NCBI GenBank assembly: GCA_003820645.1
Contig: RPOR01000011.1
Location: 1 to 52,207 of the forward strand
Direction of reading: 5' to 3'
DNA length: 52,207 bases
Source: Betaproteobacteria bacterium
GTDB lineage: Bacteria; Pseudomonadota; Gammaproteobacteria; Burkholderiales; SG8-41
The notes under the pieces: generated by a model
Seen by the model: the letters and a program-made list of their open reading frames with translations, nothing else
Database searches by the model: none
Told to the model about the DNA's origin: nothing
Program-made: the position numbers and the translations under genes
Part shown: positions 17,965 through 28,214 of the stretch, piece after piece
Numbering within the stretch: position 1 is the stretch's first letter
Layout of the letters: the number at the start of each line of letters is the position of its first letter

Positions 17965-18925
17965 CTGAAGCCTTGACGACCTTGCCCCAGGTCGCGATTT
18001 CCTGTTTTACGAATTTGTCGAACTCGGCCGGGGGCTGGCCGCCGGCGGTGGCGCCCAGCGATTCCCAGACCTTCTTGATTTGCGGCAGCGTCAGCGCCTT
18101 GGATACCGACTGGTACATGCGGTCGATGATCGGCTGCGGCGTGCCCTTCACGCCCCACAGCGCGTACCACGTCGTCACGTTGATGTTGACGCCGGATTCC
18201 TGCAGTGTCGGCACCTCGGGCAGCAATTCCGAGCGTTTCGCAGTGGTGACCGCGAGCGCGCGCAGCTTGCCGGCCTTGATGTTGGGCGCAGCAGTACCCA
18301 TGCCGTCGAAGGCCATCGCGACTTCACCGGAGATCAGCGCCGGCGTCAGCGGGCCGGCGCCCTTGTACGGGACGTGCACCAGTTTGGTCCCGGTAATCAG
18401 GTTGAACAGTTCGCCGTTCATGTGGTGCGTGGTGCCGTAACCGGCCGAACCGTAGTTGATCTGGCCGGGCGTGCGCTTGTCGAGCGCGATCAGTTCCTTG
18501 ATGGTTTTGGCCGGAATCGACGGGTGCACGACCACTGCGCTGGGCACCGAAGCGGCCAAGGTCACCGGAATGAAGTCATTCACCAGGCTGTAGCTGAGTT
18601 TGGTGTACAGCGTTTCGGCGATGGTGTGATGAACCGCGCCCATGAACCAGGTATAGCCATTACCCGGTGCCCGTGCCGCCACACCGGCACCCAGCGTGCC
18701 GCCCGCACCGCCGATATTCTCGATCAGCACCTGCTGGCCGATATCGTTGGGCATCACTGCGGCAAGGGGACGGGCGAAGGCGTCAGTGCCGCCGCCCGCG
18801 GGGAAGGGGTTGATGATGCGGACGGCACGGGTCGGCCAGTTCTGCGCGGCCGCGAGGCCGGGCAATGCAGCAACCGTCAGCCCGATGACGCCGAGCACCA
18901 GCAATTTCCGGGAATTCTCCAACAT
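17945..18925 (-). CDS. Bug/TctC family substrate-binding protein
   Basis: Signal peptide then QNWPTRAVRIINPFPAGGGTDAFARPLAAVM, INYGSAGYGTTHHMNGELFNLITGTKLVHVPYKGAGP. Confidence 0.93.
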   Translation of the reverse strand: MLENSRKLLVLGVIGLTVAALPGLAAAQNWPTRAVRIINPFPAGGGTDAFARPLAAVMPNDIGQQVLIENIGGAGGTLGAGVAARAPGNGYTWFMGAVHHTIAETLYTKLSYSLVNDFIPVTLAASVPSAVVVHPSIPAKTIKELIALDKRTPGQINYGSAGYGTTHHMNGELFNLITGTKLVHVPYKGAGPLTPALISGEVAMAFDGMGTAAPNIKAGKLRALAVTTAKRSELLPEVPTLQESGVNINVTTWYALWGVKGTPQPIIDRMYQSVSKALTLPQIKKVWESLGATAGGQPPAEFDKFVKQEIATWGKVVKASGAKVEN

Positions 18926-19054
18926 GATCTCCTCCGATCGATTTTGGTATGTGGTGGCTCATTTTATGGAACTTGCCGGGGCTTGTATATCCTGAAAGTG
19001 CGGATTTCCGTGTCCCGCGAAGTCGGCAGTTTGCCGCTTGACCCGGGATCCCAT

Positions 19055-22000
19055 TCAATCGAAGCGCAGCGTGAACAGGATGTCTCCGGCGTTCTCGGCC
19101 CCGGCGGTGCCGCGCAGCCGCCATCTCTCGGACAACATATAGTCCATTCGCAGCAGGCTGCCGGCGGTGCCGCCCAGCGTTTGTTCCAGCCGGATGCTGA
19201 GTTGCTCAGTCAGTTTCTTGCCCAGTGTGACCGCGCCGAGCGCGCTGTTCTCGCTGCCGGCGAAGCCGATTTCGTCGAGCCCCACGCCCTGGGCAATTTG
19301 ACGTTGTATCGGCGTGCCGCCACTGCTGGTCAGGCCGAGCGCCGCTGCCTGCAATACGGCCAGTTGCGCACGGTCGGTGCCGGCCGGGTCGCGACCGAGG
19401 ATCAGCCAGGCCAGGCGGTCGGTATCCGACATGTCGGGGACCGACACCAGCTTCACCGAAGGACGCTGCAACGACCCGGTGACCTCGACGCCGACCTCGA
19501 CGGTCTGGATTTTGCGTATCGCCCGCAGATCGAGTCCGGGATCGGTCAGCGGACCGGCAAAGGTGAGTGTGCCGCGTTCGATGTCGAGCTGCTGTCCGAA
19601 TACCGAATACTGTCCGCGTACCGTGCGCACATCGCCGAGGGCCGCCAGCGCGGCACCACGGGTGGTGATGCGGAGCGAGCCGCCAAGCAGCGCGTCAAGT
19701 CCGTTACCGCGCACCGTGAGCTTGTCCTTGAGATCGATGCTGACGTCGAGTTTCACGGGCAGCGCGGCAGACTTCACGGCCGTTTCCGGTTTGGCGGAGC
19801 GCACGATGACGTCGTTGCCGAGTCGAGGTTTGCTCCTGGTGCCGGGGTCGTAGCGGCCTTCATCGAGGCTGAACTTGCCCTCCAGCGTGACCGCGCGGTC
19901 GCGCAATCCCAGGCGCCCGGTGCCGTCGATGGTGGCGGACCACTGGGGCGCCAGCAGAATCTGCGCGTGTTCTGCGCGCGCCTGCAGTTCCACGCTGTGC
20001 AATCCGCCAGCCAGTTCGGCAGTGCCGCTGGCGGTAATGCGCCCCTTTCCCGCCTTGAGTTCGAACTCGTCCAGCCGAAACTGCTTGCCGTCCAGCGTCG
20101 CCCGCAGCCGGCCCTCGCGCAGATCCACACCGGCGCCGACCGCTCGCAGCGCGATGCGGTCGCCGGTGATGGTGCCGACCAGGTGCGGTGCAGCTATGGT
20201 GCCGTCGGCGCGTAGCTGCACCGCCAGTTGTCCCTCGACACGGTCCACGCCGGGCAGCATGGCACGCAGCCAGGCCAGTGAGCGGAAGTCGAGGTTGGCG
20301 CTGCCGGTCAAGGGCGCGTCGGCCGGTAGCAGCCAGCCGCTGTCGCGGTGGAACATGCGGGTCTGCAGCCGTGCTGCAGCTGTGCCCATGGTCTCGCTGT
20401 CGATGTCGAGGGCGATGCTGATCGCGCTGTCTGCGGCAGCGAGATTGAGCAATGCCTTGCGCAGCGCCAGGGGCACCGGTGTCCCACCGCCGAGCGTGAG
20501 GTCGCCGCTCTCGCGATAGAGGCTGACATCGCCGTTCACTACATCGTCGAGCTTCAGCGACCATTCCCCACCGAGACGCAGGTTGTTCGATTCAAGGCCG
20601 TTGCCGTGCGGGAGCAGGCGTCCGGCGGCAACGCCGCGGAACGCACCTTGCGTGTCGATGCGCCCGTTCTCGGCGCGCAGCGAGGCTGGTCCGAATTCGC
20701 CGTCGAACAGTGTCCCGCGGAGTTGTTCGATGATCAGCAGATCGCGGCCGGCGGTAATCTGCGCAGGACCGTTCAGCCGCAGCGGCCACGGCAGCCCCGT
20801 TTCGAGCTGGTCCAGCGTGCCGATCCAGCGTGCATGCGGATCAATGCCGCCGGTGGCGCGCAGCACAGCCGTGGCGTCGCGTCCCTTGGCCGAGCCTTCC
20901 AGCACATGCCGGGCGCGGGTGCCGTTGCCGGACAGCTGCAGCGTGTCGATGCGGGTTTCCGCGAGTTGCAGGCCGGTCGCGTTCACCAAAAACTGCAGCG
21001 GACCTTCACGCCCGGCGGCGAGCGTACCCCGGCCGTGAAGGCGGGCGATGCGATGCTTTCCGGCCACCAGTTGCTGTCCGTCGACCGTGAAGTCCAGCGC
21101 GAGTCCGTCTGTTGCGCCGGTCACTGTGCCGCGCCCGCTGAGGCGTCCGCCCAGCGTGGGATCCAACGCACGCAGATCTTCGGCGGCGAGGGTCCAGTTG
21201 AGCTGGTCCTGCGGATGGCCATAGCTGCCTTTGATCTCCAGGCGGTTGCGCCCGATTGCGGCCTGTGCGGTGCCTTCAAACCAACGGGATTTTTGGGTAG
21301 AGAACGCGGCGGCTGCAGTGAACGGCAGATTGCGCCAGCGGCTGTCTGCAAGATCAACGGTGACTTGCGCCTGCCACTGCGGATGAATGTTGCCACTCGC
21401 CGAAATCCGGCCGTTCAGCAGCGCGGAAGGAACGGCTGCCAACCGCGACGGGTCCAGCCGGCTCACGCTGCCGCGCAGGGTAAAGGCCCGGGCTGCCGTC
21501 AGCCCCAGTTGTCCGGTGAATTCGGCGCTGCCCGTTCCGGCCTGCAGACGGGCGCTGTCAATCGTCAGCAGATCGCCGGCATGTTTTGCGGCCAGCTGCA
21601 ATTGCAGGCCGGCGCCGTCGAGTCTGGCGGTAACCTGTTGCGCTTTGGTGTTTCCGGACAGTTTTGCGGTGCCGGATACTCTGACGGGACGCAACCGGCT
21701 GTCGATGCGTGCGGGATCAATGTCGCGCAGTTGCACATCCATGGTGCCGTTGTCACCGCGCAATGCCGCGCTGCCGGTGATGCGTCCGCCCCCGGACACC
21801 TGCAGCTCAAGCGCGGGCAATGTCCAGTCGCGGCCACTGCCGGAGTAGCGGGCGCTGATTGCGGACAGCGGCAGTCGTCCGCTGTCCTGCGTGCCGGCCT
21901 CAGCATTTTCCGCACGCAGTGTGCCGGTCAGCCTGCTGTCGATGGTCTGTGCGTTCGCATCCACGGTCAACCGCGTCCGCGGCAGCTCTGTGGCCCAGGC

Positions 22001-22768
22001 GGACAAATCAAGTTCGCGTGCCTGTGCTTCGAACCTGGCAACCGGCTGCTCGGCATAGGGGTGCAATACGGCGGACGATTGCATGGTCGCACCGCGTCCG
22101 CTGCCGGTGATGGCGATCTGCAGTTCTTCCAGCGTTCCGGTCACTGTTGCCCTGGCCTGCAGCGCACGGGTTGTTGCGTCGCGCACCGCCTGTAACTGTC
22201 CCGTGATCGGGAAAGGACTCAGCGTGGCGATCTGCAGTGTGCCATCGACGTTCCATCCTGCCGACTGTGTCTGCAGCAGGCGGATGTCATGCGTGGTGCG
22301 CCCGCCCGAATAACCCAGCCGCAGGTTGTCAATGGCGGGCAGGCCGCCGATCTCCAGACGGCTGATCTCAAGCGCTGCGATGGAGAGATCGAAGGGGAGT
22401 GCCAGCGATGCCGGTGGCTTTGCCGGCGCGGTCGACAGGCTTTGGTAACGCAGGGTTGTAGCCGAGGCGCGGCCAAAATGAAGCCCGCCACGCAGCAGGG
22501 CGGCAGGCTGCCAGTTCAAGACGAACATGTCGGCTTCGAGCCTGAAATCACCGCCCAGGATCTGCAGTCGCCTGCCCCGTACTTCGCCGAGCAGTGATCC
22601 CTCGATACCCTCGACCGTGACTGCGCCGCCGCCCAGCTGTACTACTTTTCGGGCGGCCCATGCCAGACCTTGGCTGCTGCCCAGCCAGGCGGTTGCGGCG
22701 ACAATGGCGCATGCTGCGACGGCGGCTGCGGTGGCGGCGATGCGGATGGTGCGTGTCCGGCGCGTCAT
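19055..22768 (-). CDS. tamB: Translocation and assembly module subunit TamB (AsmA/DUF490-like)
   Basis: 1237 aa, N-terminal TM anchor, long beta-rich body, C-terminal TamB domain (DRLAWLILGRDPAGTDRAQLAVLQAAALGL...LSIRLEQTLGGTAGSLLRMDYMLSERWRLRGTAG); directly downstream of a TamA homologue. Confidence 0.9.
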   Translation of the reverse strand: MTRRTRTIRIAATAAAVAACAIVAATAWLGSSQGLAWAARKVVQLGGGAVTVEGIEGSLLGEVRGRRLQILGGDFRLEADMFVLNWQPAALLRGGLHFGRASATTLRYQSLSTAPAKPPASLALPFDLSIAALEISRLEIGGLPAIDNLRLGYSGGRTTHDIRLLQTQSAGWNVDGTLQIATLSPFPITGQLQAVRDATTRALQARATVTGTLEELQIAITGSGRGATMQSSAVLHPYAEQPVARFEAQARELDLSAWATELPRTRLTVDANAQTIDSRLTGTLRAENAEAGTQDSGRLPLSAISARYSGSGRDWTLPALELQVSGGGRITGSAALRGDNGTMDVQLRDIDPARIDSRLRPVRVSGTAKLSGNTKAQQVTARLDGAGLQLQLAAKHAGDLLTIDSARLQAGTGSAEFTGQLGLTAARAFTLRGSVSRLDPSRLAAVPSALLNGRISASGNIHPQWQAQVTVDLADSRWRNLPFTAAAAFSTQKSRWFEGTAQAAIGRNRLEIKGSYGHPQDQLNWTLAAEDLRALDPTLGGRLSGRGTVTGATDGLALDFTVDGQQLVAGKHRIARLHGRGTLAAGREGPLQFLVNATGLQLAETRIDTLQLSGNGTRARHVLEGSAKGRDATAVLRATGGIDPHARWIGTLDQLETGLPWPLRLNGPAQITAGRDLLIIEQLRGTLFDGEFGPASLRAENGRIDTQGAFRGVAAGRLLPHGNGLESNNLRLGGEWSLKLDDVVNGDVSLYRESGDLTLGGGTPVPLALRKALLNLAAADSAISIALDIDSETMGTAAARLQTRMFHRDSGWLLPADAPLTGSANLDFRSLAWLRAMLPGVDRVEGQLAVQLRADGTIAAPHLVGTITGDRIALRAVGAGVDLREGRLRATLDGKQFRLDEFELKAGKGRITASGTAELAGGLHSVELQARAEHAQILLAPQWSATIDGTGRLGLRDRAVTLEGKFSLDEGRYDPGTRSKPRLGNDVIVRSAKPETAVKSAALPVKLDVSIDLKDKLTVRGNGLDALLGGSLRITTRGAALAALGDVRTVRGQYSVFGQQLDIERGTLTFAGPLTDPGLDLRAIRKIQTVEVGVEVTGSLQRPSVKLVSVPDMSDTDRLAWLILGRDPAGTDRAQLAVLQAAALGLTSSGGTPIQRQIAQGVGLDEIGFAGSENSALGAVTLGKKLTEQLSIRLEQTLGGTAGSLLRMDYMLSERWRLRGTAGAENAGDILFTLRFD

Positions 22769-22769
22769 C

Positions 22770-24530
22770 TCAGAACCTCACGCCCAGAGTGAAATGCAGG
22801 CGCACCTTGCCGGCATCTTCGGGTTGCGCGATGTCGAGGTTCAGTGAACCGGCCGGCGTGATCCAGCGCACGCCGACGCCATAGCCGTAGACCGGCCGCA
22901 ACTCCGACGGCGAATCCGCTGCATTGCCGGCGTCGATGAACATGGCGCCGCCCCATTGCGCGGTGAAGTCGTGCTGGTATTCAATCGTGGCGACGCCGAG
23001 GAAGCGGCCGCCGACCACCGCTGAGCCCTCCCGGACGCCGAGGGATTCGTAATCATAGCCGCGGACCGATTGATCGCCGCCGGCGCGGAACAGGAACTCG
23101 CTGGGGATGCCGTCCCTCGCGCTGGCCCAGACGGCGCCGAGTTCGCCGCGCAGGTGGACCCGGTCGGCGCGTCCGACAGGCAGGATATACAGGCCGCGAC
23201 CGTAGCCGCGCATGAAGGAACGCGTGGACAGCAGTGCGGCGGAGGCGCCGCCCAGTTGCAGGTTGATCATATGGCCGCGTCGCGGGCGCAACAGGTCATC
23301 GACTCCGCGCAGGGTCCATGCGTAGTTGAGCGAGAGGGCGCTCAGGTTGTCCACAGGGCCGGCGGTCAGCGATTGTTCCTCAGTCTGGAATTTCAGCGCC
23401 CAGTTGTGCTCCTCTTCCGGCGTGCGCCATGCGCGCTGCGCCGTCAGGCCCAGCGTGCGGCTGACGAGGTTCTCGATATCGCTGCGCTCGGCCTCCACGC
23501 CCAGCCGGTTGCGCCAGCCGCCCGGTTCGGGTGTCAGCGCCAGTTCGGCGTTGACGGCCTGCTTCTTGCTGTCGAGCCGCAGTTTTGTCGAACTCTGCCA
23601 GCCGGGTTGCAGCGTGTTGTGGTGCGTGAACGAGGCCTCGCCCCGGAGCCCGGTGTCGGTACTGAAGCCGGCGCCGAGATCGATTTTCATCAGCGGATGT
23701 TCGACGACACGAACGCGCACTGGCGCGGCTGCGGCCTGTGCCGGGTCTGTGTCGACGGCAACCGAGGCGCTGCGAAAAAATCCGCTGGTCTGGAGTTCCG
23801 TCTGGTACCGCACCACGGCCTCGTAACTGTACCGCTCGCCACTGCGAAAACGCTGCAGGTTTTCTACGATGTTGCGGGGGTAACGCTGCAGGCCGTCGAT
23901 TTGCGTGGCGCCGTAACGGAACAAGGGACCGCTGTCGATGGCGACCTTGATGGTTACGCGCGCAGCTTCAGGATCGACTTCCGCGGCACTGCTGGTGATG
24001 CGCGCCGCAGGGTAGCCATCGAACCGGAATTCGCGCAGCAGTGCCTCCTTGGCATCGTCCCATGCGCCCTGGCGAAAGGGCGTTTCAACCTTGAGGCGCC
24101 AACGCTGTTTGGCGCGTGCGATGCGTTCGACCTCGTTCGGCTCACCGGCGATCGCGCCGGTGACGCTGATGTCGGCTGCGGCGACGCGTGCGACCGGCCC
24201 GGTGATGACACGGATGAGCACCGTCGTCATGCCGGCGGCGGGCGTTCCCGTCACCTCGATCTGCGGCGAGAAATAGCCTGCGGTGGCGAGGAGCGCCTCC
24301 GCGTCCGCCGCCGCGCGCGCGACCAGCCGCTGCAGCATGGCAGCATCAACCCCCGGGCGTCCCCGGTAGCGGTAAACGTCGAGATGTTCCTCGAGCAATG
24401 ACTGCACTTCGACCGGCGCATCCAGTTCGATGCGCCATGCCACGGCGCCATCCTGCGCCAACGCCGGGCTTGTCCACAATGCGGCGGCCAGGAGCAGGGC
24501 GCGTAGGCGCAGGGTGCTGCGGAGCTTCAT
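22770..24530 (-). CDS. tamA: Outer-membrane assembly protein TamA (BamA/Omp85 family)
   Basis: Signal peptide MKLRSTLRLRALLLAAALWTSPALAQ, POTRA-like repeats, Omp85 barrel end (RAGGDQSVRGYDYESLGVR...GAMFIDAGNAAD...GYGVGVRWITPAGSLNLDIAQP...VRLHFTLGVRF). Confidence 0.92.
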   Translation of the reverse strand: MKLRSTLRLRALLLAAALWTSPALAQDGAVAWRIELDAPVEVQSLLEEHLDVYRYRGRPGVDAAMLQRLVARAAADAEALLATAGYFSPQIEVTGTPAAGMTTVLIRVITGPVARVAAADISVTGAIAGEPNEVERIARAKQRWRLKVETPFRQGAWDDAKEALLREFRFDGYPAARITSSAAEVDPEAARVTIKVAIDSGPLFRYGATQIDGLQRYPRNIVENLQRFRSGERYSYEAVVRYQTELQTSGFFRSASVAVDTDPAQAAAAPVRVRVVEHPLMKIDLGAGFSTDTGLRGEASFTHHNTLQPGWQSSTKLRLDSKKQAVNAELALTPEPGGWRNRLGVEAERSDIENLVSRTLGLTAQRAWRTPEEEHNWALKFQTEEQSLTAGPVDNLSALSLNYAWTLRGVDDLLRPRRGHMINLQLGGASAALLSTRSFMRGYGRGLYILPVGRADRVHLRGELGAVWASARDGIPSEFLFRAGGDQSVRGYDYESLGVREGSAVVGGRFLGVATIEYQHDFTAQWGGAMFIDAGNAADSPSELRPVYGYGVGVRWITPAGSLNLDIAQPEDAGKVRLHFTLGVRF

Positions 24531-24547
24531 CGGGAGCCGGTGCTGAC

Positions 24548-24952
24548 CTAGTCGGGCCGATTGCGCATCCAGTCGGCAGTGCCGTAGAACGCCTTCAGCA
24601 GCGCCATGCGCAGGGTTTCCTCGACGCCGGTGTCTTCCATCGCCTGCAGCATGCAGGCGAGCCACGCGTCGCGTTCGGCAATGCCTATCGGAAAGGGCAG
24701 GTGCCGGGCACGCAGCATCGGGTGCCCGTATTTTTCCACGTACAGCGGCGGGCCGCCCAGCCAGCCGGAGAGAAACAGATAGAGCTTTTCGCGCGACCCG
24801 GAGAGCTCCTGCGGGTGCAGTTTGCGGATGCAGTGGTATTCCGGCACTTCGTCCATCAGGTCGTAGAAACGGTCGACGAGGCGCCGCACGGCGGCGTCGC
24901 CGCCGAGCAGCGCGTACGGCGTATCTGCCGCCGATTCCTGCGGGGCGCTCAT
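24548..24952 (-). CDS. Group II truncated haemoglobin
   Basis: MSAPQESAADTPYALLGGDAAVRRLVDRFYDLMDEVPEY...FLSGWLGGPPLYVEKYGHPMLRARHLPFPIGIAERDAWLACM; group II signature with conserved Trp. Confidence 0.9.
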   Translation of the reverse strand: MSAPQESAADTPYALLGGDAAVRRLVDRFYDLMDEVPEYHCIRKLHPQELSGSREKLYLFLSGWLGGPPLYVEKYGHPMLRARHLPFPIGIAERDAWLACMLQAMEDTGVEETLRMALLKAFYGTADWMRNRPD

Positions 24953-24971
24953 CCCCTGATCCTTTGCCACT

Positions 24972-25847
24972 TCATGACGTTTTGCCGGCCTCGCGGTTAA
25001 CCAGTGCGACGCCGGCAACTGCGATCAGCATGCCGATGATCGCCACCACGCTCAGCGTTTCATCGAACATCAGCCATGCCATCATCGCGGTCACCGCCGG
25101 TGTCAGGTAGAACAGGCTGGTCACGCGGGTGGCCGCGCCGCGTTCGATCAGCCGGAACAGCAGCGTCGTCGCGCCTGCTGACAGTACCAGCACCAGCCAG
25201 CCCAGTGCAATCAGGAACTCGCCCGTCCACCGCACCTCCCCGGTTTCCAGGGTCAGGGCCAGCGGCAGTGTGACCACCAGTGCCGCAGCGAACTGGATTA
25301 CGGAGCCCGTGCGGGGGTCGAACGAGGGACAGTAACGTTTCTGGTACAGCATGCCGAGGGTAATGCTGGCCAGCGCCAGCAAGGCAAGGGCCAGGCTGTG
25401 CATGGCCATGCCGTCCAGCGACATTTTCTGCCAGACCACCAGCGCGACGCCGGCAAGACCCAGCGCGAGGCCGCACCATTGCAGCAGCGCAACGCGTTCG
25501 CCGAGCAGGCGCCCTGCAGCGGCGGCCGTCAGCAACGGTTGCATGCCGACGATCAGTGCGACCACGCCGGCGGACATGCCGGCATGCACCGCACTGAATA
25601 CGCCACCGAGATAGCCGCCCTGGATCAGGACGCCGGCGGTGGCGATATGCCGCGCCCCTTCCAGCGTCGCCGGCCAGCGCGCGTGCAGCGCCAGCGCGAG
25701 CGGCAGCATCAGCGCAAGTACTCCAACATAGCGCAGCGTGAGGAAGGTCAGCGGCTCGGCGTGGGGCAGACCCAGTCGGGCGCCGATGAAACCGGTGCTC
25801 CACAGCAGTACGAACAGCGCCGGCACCGCGACCGCTGCCGGCGACAT
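24972..25847 (-). CDS. DMT superfamily (EamA) transporter
   Basis: About ten TM segments; LLWSTGFIGARLGLPHAEPLTFLTLRYVGV and second EamA repeat. Start placed at MSPAAV to limit overlap with typA. Confidence 0.87.
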   Translation of the reverse strand: MSPAAVAVPALFVLLWSTGFIGARLGLPHAEPLTFLTLRYVGVLALMLPLALALHARWPATLEGARHIATAGVLIQGGYLGGVFSAVHAGMSAGVVALIVGMQPLLTAAAAGRLLGERVALLQWCGLALGLAGVALVVWQKMSLDGMAMHSLALALLALASITLGMLYQKRYCPSFDPRTGSVIQFAAALVVTLPLALTLETGEVRWTGEFLIALGWLVLVLSAGATTLLFRLIERGAATRVTSLFYLTPAVTAMMAWLMFDETLSVVAIIGMLIAVAGVALVNREAGKTS

Positions 25848-25860
25848 CCCGGAACTGCGG

Positions 25861-27702
25861 TCAGGCGGCGGTCGCCTGGTCGACACGGCTCGCCCGCTTG
25901 CGGTCGTGCTCCTTCAGATGACGCTTGCGGATGCGGATGGACTTCGGTGTGATCTCGACCAGTTCGTCATCGGCAATGAATTCGATTGCCGACTCCAGCG
26001 TGACCTGGATCGGCGGCACCAGGCGCACGGCTTCATCGGTGCCGGAGGCGCGCACGTTGGTCAGCTGCTTGCCCTTGATCGGATTGACGACGAGATCATT
26101 GTCGCGGCTGTGGATGCCGATGATGATGCCTTCATAAAGCGGGTCGCCGGGGCTGACGAACATGCGGCCGCGCTCCTGCAGCTTCCACAGCGCGTAGGCG
26201 ACGGCGTTGCCGTCTTCAGCGGAAATGAGCACGCCGTTGCGGCGCTCTTCCATGTCGGGTTTCATCGGGCCGTAATCATCGAATACGTGGCTCATGATGC
26301 CGGTGCCGCGCGTCATGGTCATGAAGTCGGACTGGAAGCCGATCAATCCGCGCGCCGGAATGCGGTAATCGAGGCGTACCCGGCCCTTGCCGTCCGACTG
26401 CATGTCCTGCAGGTCGCCGCGGCGGGAGCCCAGTGCCTCCATGACCGCGCCCTGATTGGCCTCGTCGACGTCGACGGTGAGCATTTCGTACGGTTCCTGT
26501 TTCTCACCGTTGACTTCGCGGATTACCACACGCGGACGTGAAACGGCGAGTTCGTAGCCTTCGCGCCGCATGTTTTCCAGCAGGATGGTCAGGTGCAGTT
26601 CGCCGCGACCGGAAACCTCGAACACATCGGCGTCCGCCGTCTCCTCGACCTTCAGTGCGACGTTGCTCATGACTTCGCGCTGCAGGCGTTCGCGCAACTG
26701 GCGGCTGGTGACGTATTTGCCTTCGCGGCCGGCGAGCGGCGACGTATTGACCTGGAAATTCATGGTCAGTGTCGGCTCGTCCACTTTGAGCATCGGCAGC
26801 GCTTCCGGGCGCTCGGGGTCGGTCAGCGTGATGCCGATGCCGACTTCATCGATGCCGTTGACCAGCACGATGTCGCCGGCCTGGGCTTCGGTGATCTGCA
26901 CGCGCTCGAGGCCGCGGAAGCCAAGGATCTGGTTGACCTTGGCCATGACCGGGGCCGACCCGGGCCCCTTGAGCACGGCGACCTGCTGGCCGGGACGGAT
27001 GCGTCCGCGATTGACGCGGCCGATGCCGATTTTGCCGACATAGCTCGAATAATCGAGCGAGCAGATCTGCAGCTGCAGCGGGCCATCGGCATCGTCTTTG
27101 CGCATCGGCACGTTGGCAAGTATGGCTTCGAACAGCGGCTCCAGCGTGCCTTCGCGCGCAGCGGGATCATTGCTGGCATAACCATTCAGCGCCGAGGCGT
27201 AGACCACCGGGAAATCCAGCTGCTCTTCGGTCGCGCCGAGCTTGTCGAACAAATCGAAAGTCTGGTTGACCACCCAGTCGGTGCGCGCGCCGGGACGGTC
27301 AATCTTGTTGACGACGACGATGGGTTTGAGGCCGAGCGCCAGCGCCTTGCGGGTGACGAAGCGCGTCTGCGGCATCGGGCCTTCAACGGCATCGACCAGC
27401 AGCAGCACGCCATCCACCATCGACAGCACGCGCTCGACTTCACCGCCGAAATCCGCATGGCCGGGCGTATCGACAATATTGATCAGCGTGCCCTTCCAGG
27501 TGACGGCGCAGTTCTTGGCGAGGATGGTGATGCCACGCTCGCGCTCGAGGTCATTTGAATCCATTACGCGCTCGGCAATCTGCTCGTGCGCGGCGAAAGT
27601 GCCGGACTGGCGCAGCAGTTTGTCGACGAGGGTGGTCTTGCCGTGATCGACGTGAGCGATGATGGCGATGTTGCGTAACGGGCGTTGCTCGGTGGCGGAC
27701 AC
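25861..27702 (-). CDS. typA: Ribosome-associated translational GTPase TypA/BipA
   Basis: [67 protein letters not shown]; 613 aa. Confidence 0.97.
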   Translation of the reverse strand: MSATEQRPLRNIAIIAHVDHGKTTLVDKLLRQSGTFAAHEQIAERVMDSNDLERERGITILAKNCAVTWKGTLINIVDTPGHADFGGEVERVLSMVDGVLLLVDAVEGPMPQTRFVTRKALALGLKPIVVVNKIDRPGARTDWVVNQTFDLFDKLGATEEQLDFPVVYASALNGYASNDPAAREGTLEPLFEAILANVPMRKDDADGPLQLQICSLDYSSYVGKIGIGRVNRGRIRPGQQVAVLKGPGSAPVMAKVNQILGFRGLERVQITEAQAGDIVLVNGIDEVGIGITLTDPERPEALPMLKVDEPTLTMNFQVNTSPLAGREGKYVTSRQLRERLQREVMSNVALKVEETADADVFEVSGRGELHLTILLENMRREGYELAVSRPRVVIREVNGEKQEPYEMLTVDVDEANQGAVMEALGSRRGDLQDMQSDGKGRVRLDYRIPARGLIGFQSDFMTMTRGTGIMSHVFDDYGPMKPDMEERRNGVLISAEDGNAVAYALWKLQERGRMFVSPGDPLYEGIIIGIHSRDNDLVVNPIKGKQLTNVRASGTDEAVRLVPPIQVTLESAIEFIADDELVEITPKSIRIRKRHLKEHDRKRASRVDQATAA

Positions 27703-28078
27703 GGGGGAGGGGCCTTGAAAAAAGGGGCGGATTGTAGCACGAGCAACGTGCTATTGCCTTGAATTTCCGGACTTTTCCGAGGGGGCGTCAGTTGCCGCCA
27801 TGGTCGGTGCTGTTGCTGTTTCCCGGAAAAACCTCGCTATTTCCAGCACTTGCAGGTATAGTGCGCGCACTTTGCAGCGACCTTGGGCCGTTTGTCGCTG
27901 TCGAATGCATCTGTCCCTGACCCCTTCGATTTCAGCTCCCTTCCCTGAATAGCTGCTTCCGCCACGGTTAGCGACGATACCCGTGCGCCGGTGGCCGCAG
28001 CCGCGATTTGTTCGCGGCCTGCCTCACAGCTAGTGGCATCTCCTGCGCGTTTATTGCTGGAAAACTTCCTGGCTTTCG

Positions 28079-28169
28079 AGCCACGGAAGTCACGGAGTTC
28101 ACCGAAACAGGAATGCCGCGTCGGCCCGGCCACGCGAGCGATCCTGATTTTCCGGTGTTCCTCGTGGCT
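28079..28169. repeat. Imperfect inverted-repeat element in the typA/helicase intergenic region
   Basis: AGCCACGgaagtCACgGA... at 28079 against ...tccggtgttcctCGTGGCT ending 28169; 7-bp perfect tips with degenerate interior. Confidence 0.35.
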
Positions 28170-28214
28170 GATCTGCGGTTTTCCGGTTGCTGTGCTTTTA
28201 GAAAGTAATTACTC

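Noticed and set aside
20348-22195. 615-aa plus-strand ORF opposite tamB
   Set aside because: Shadow ORF; composition and lack of motifs do not support it, and TamB motifs are clear on the minus strand.
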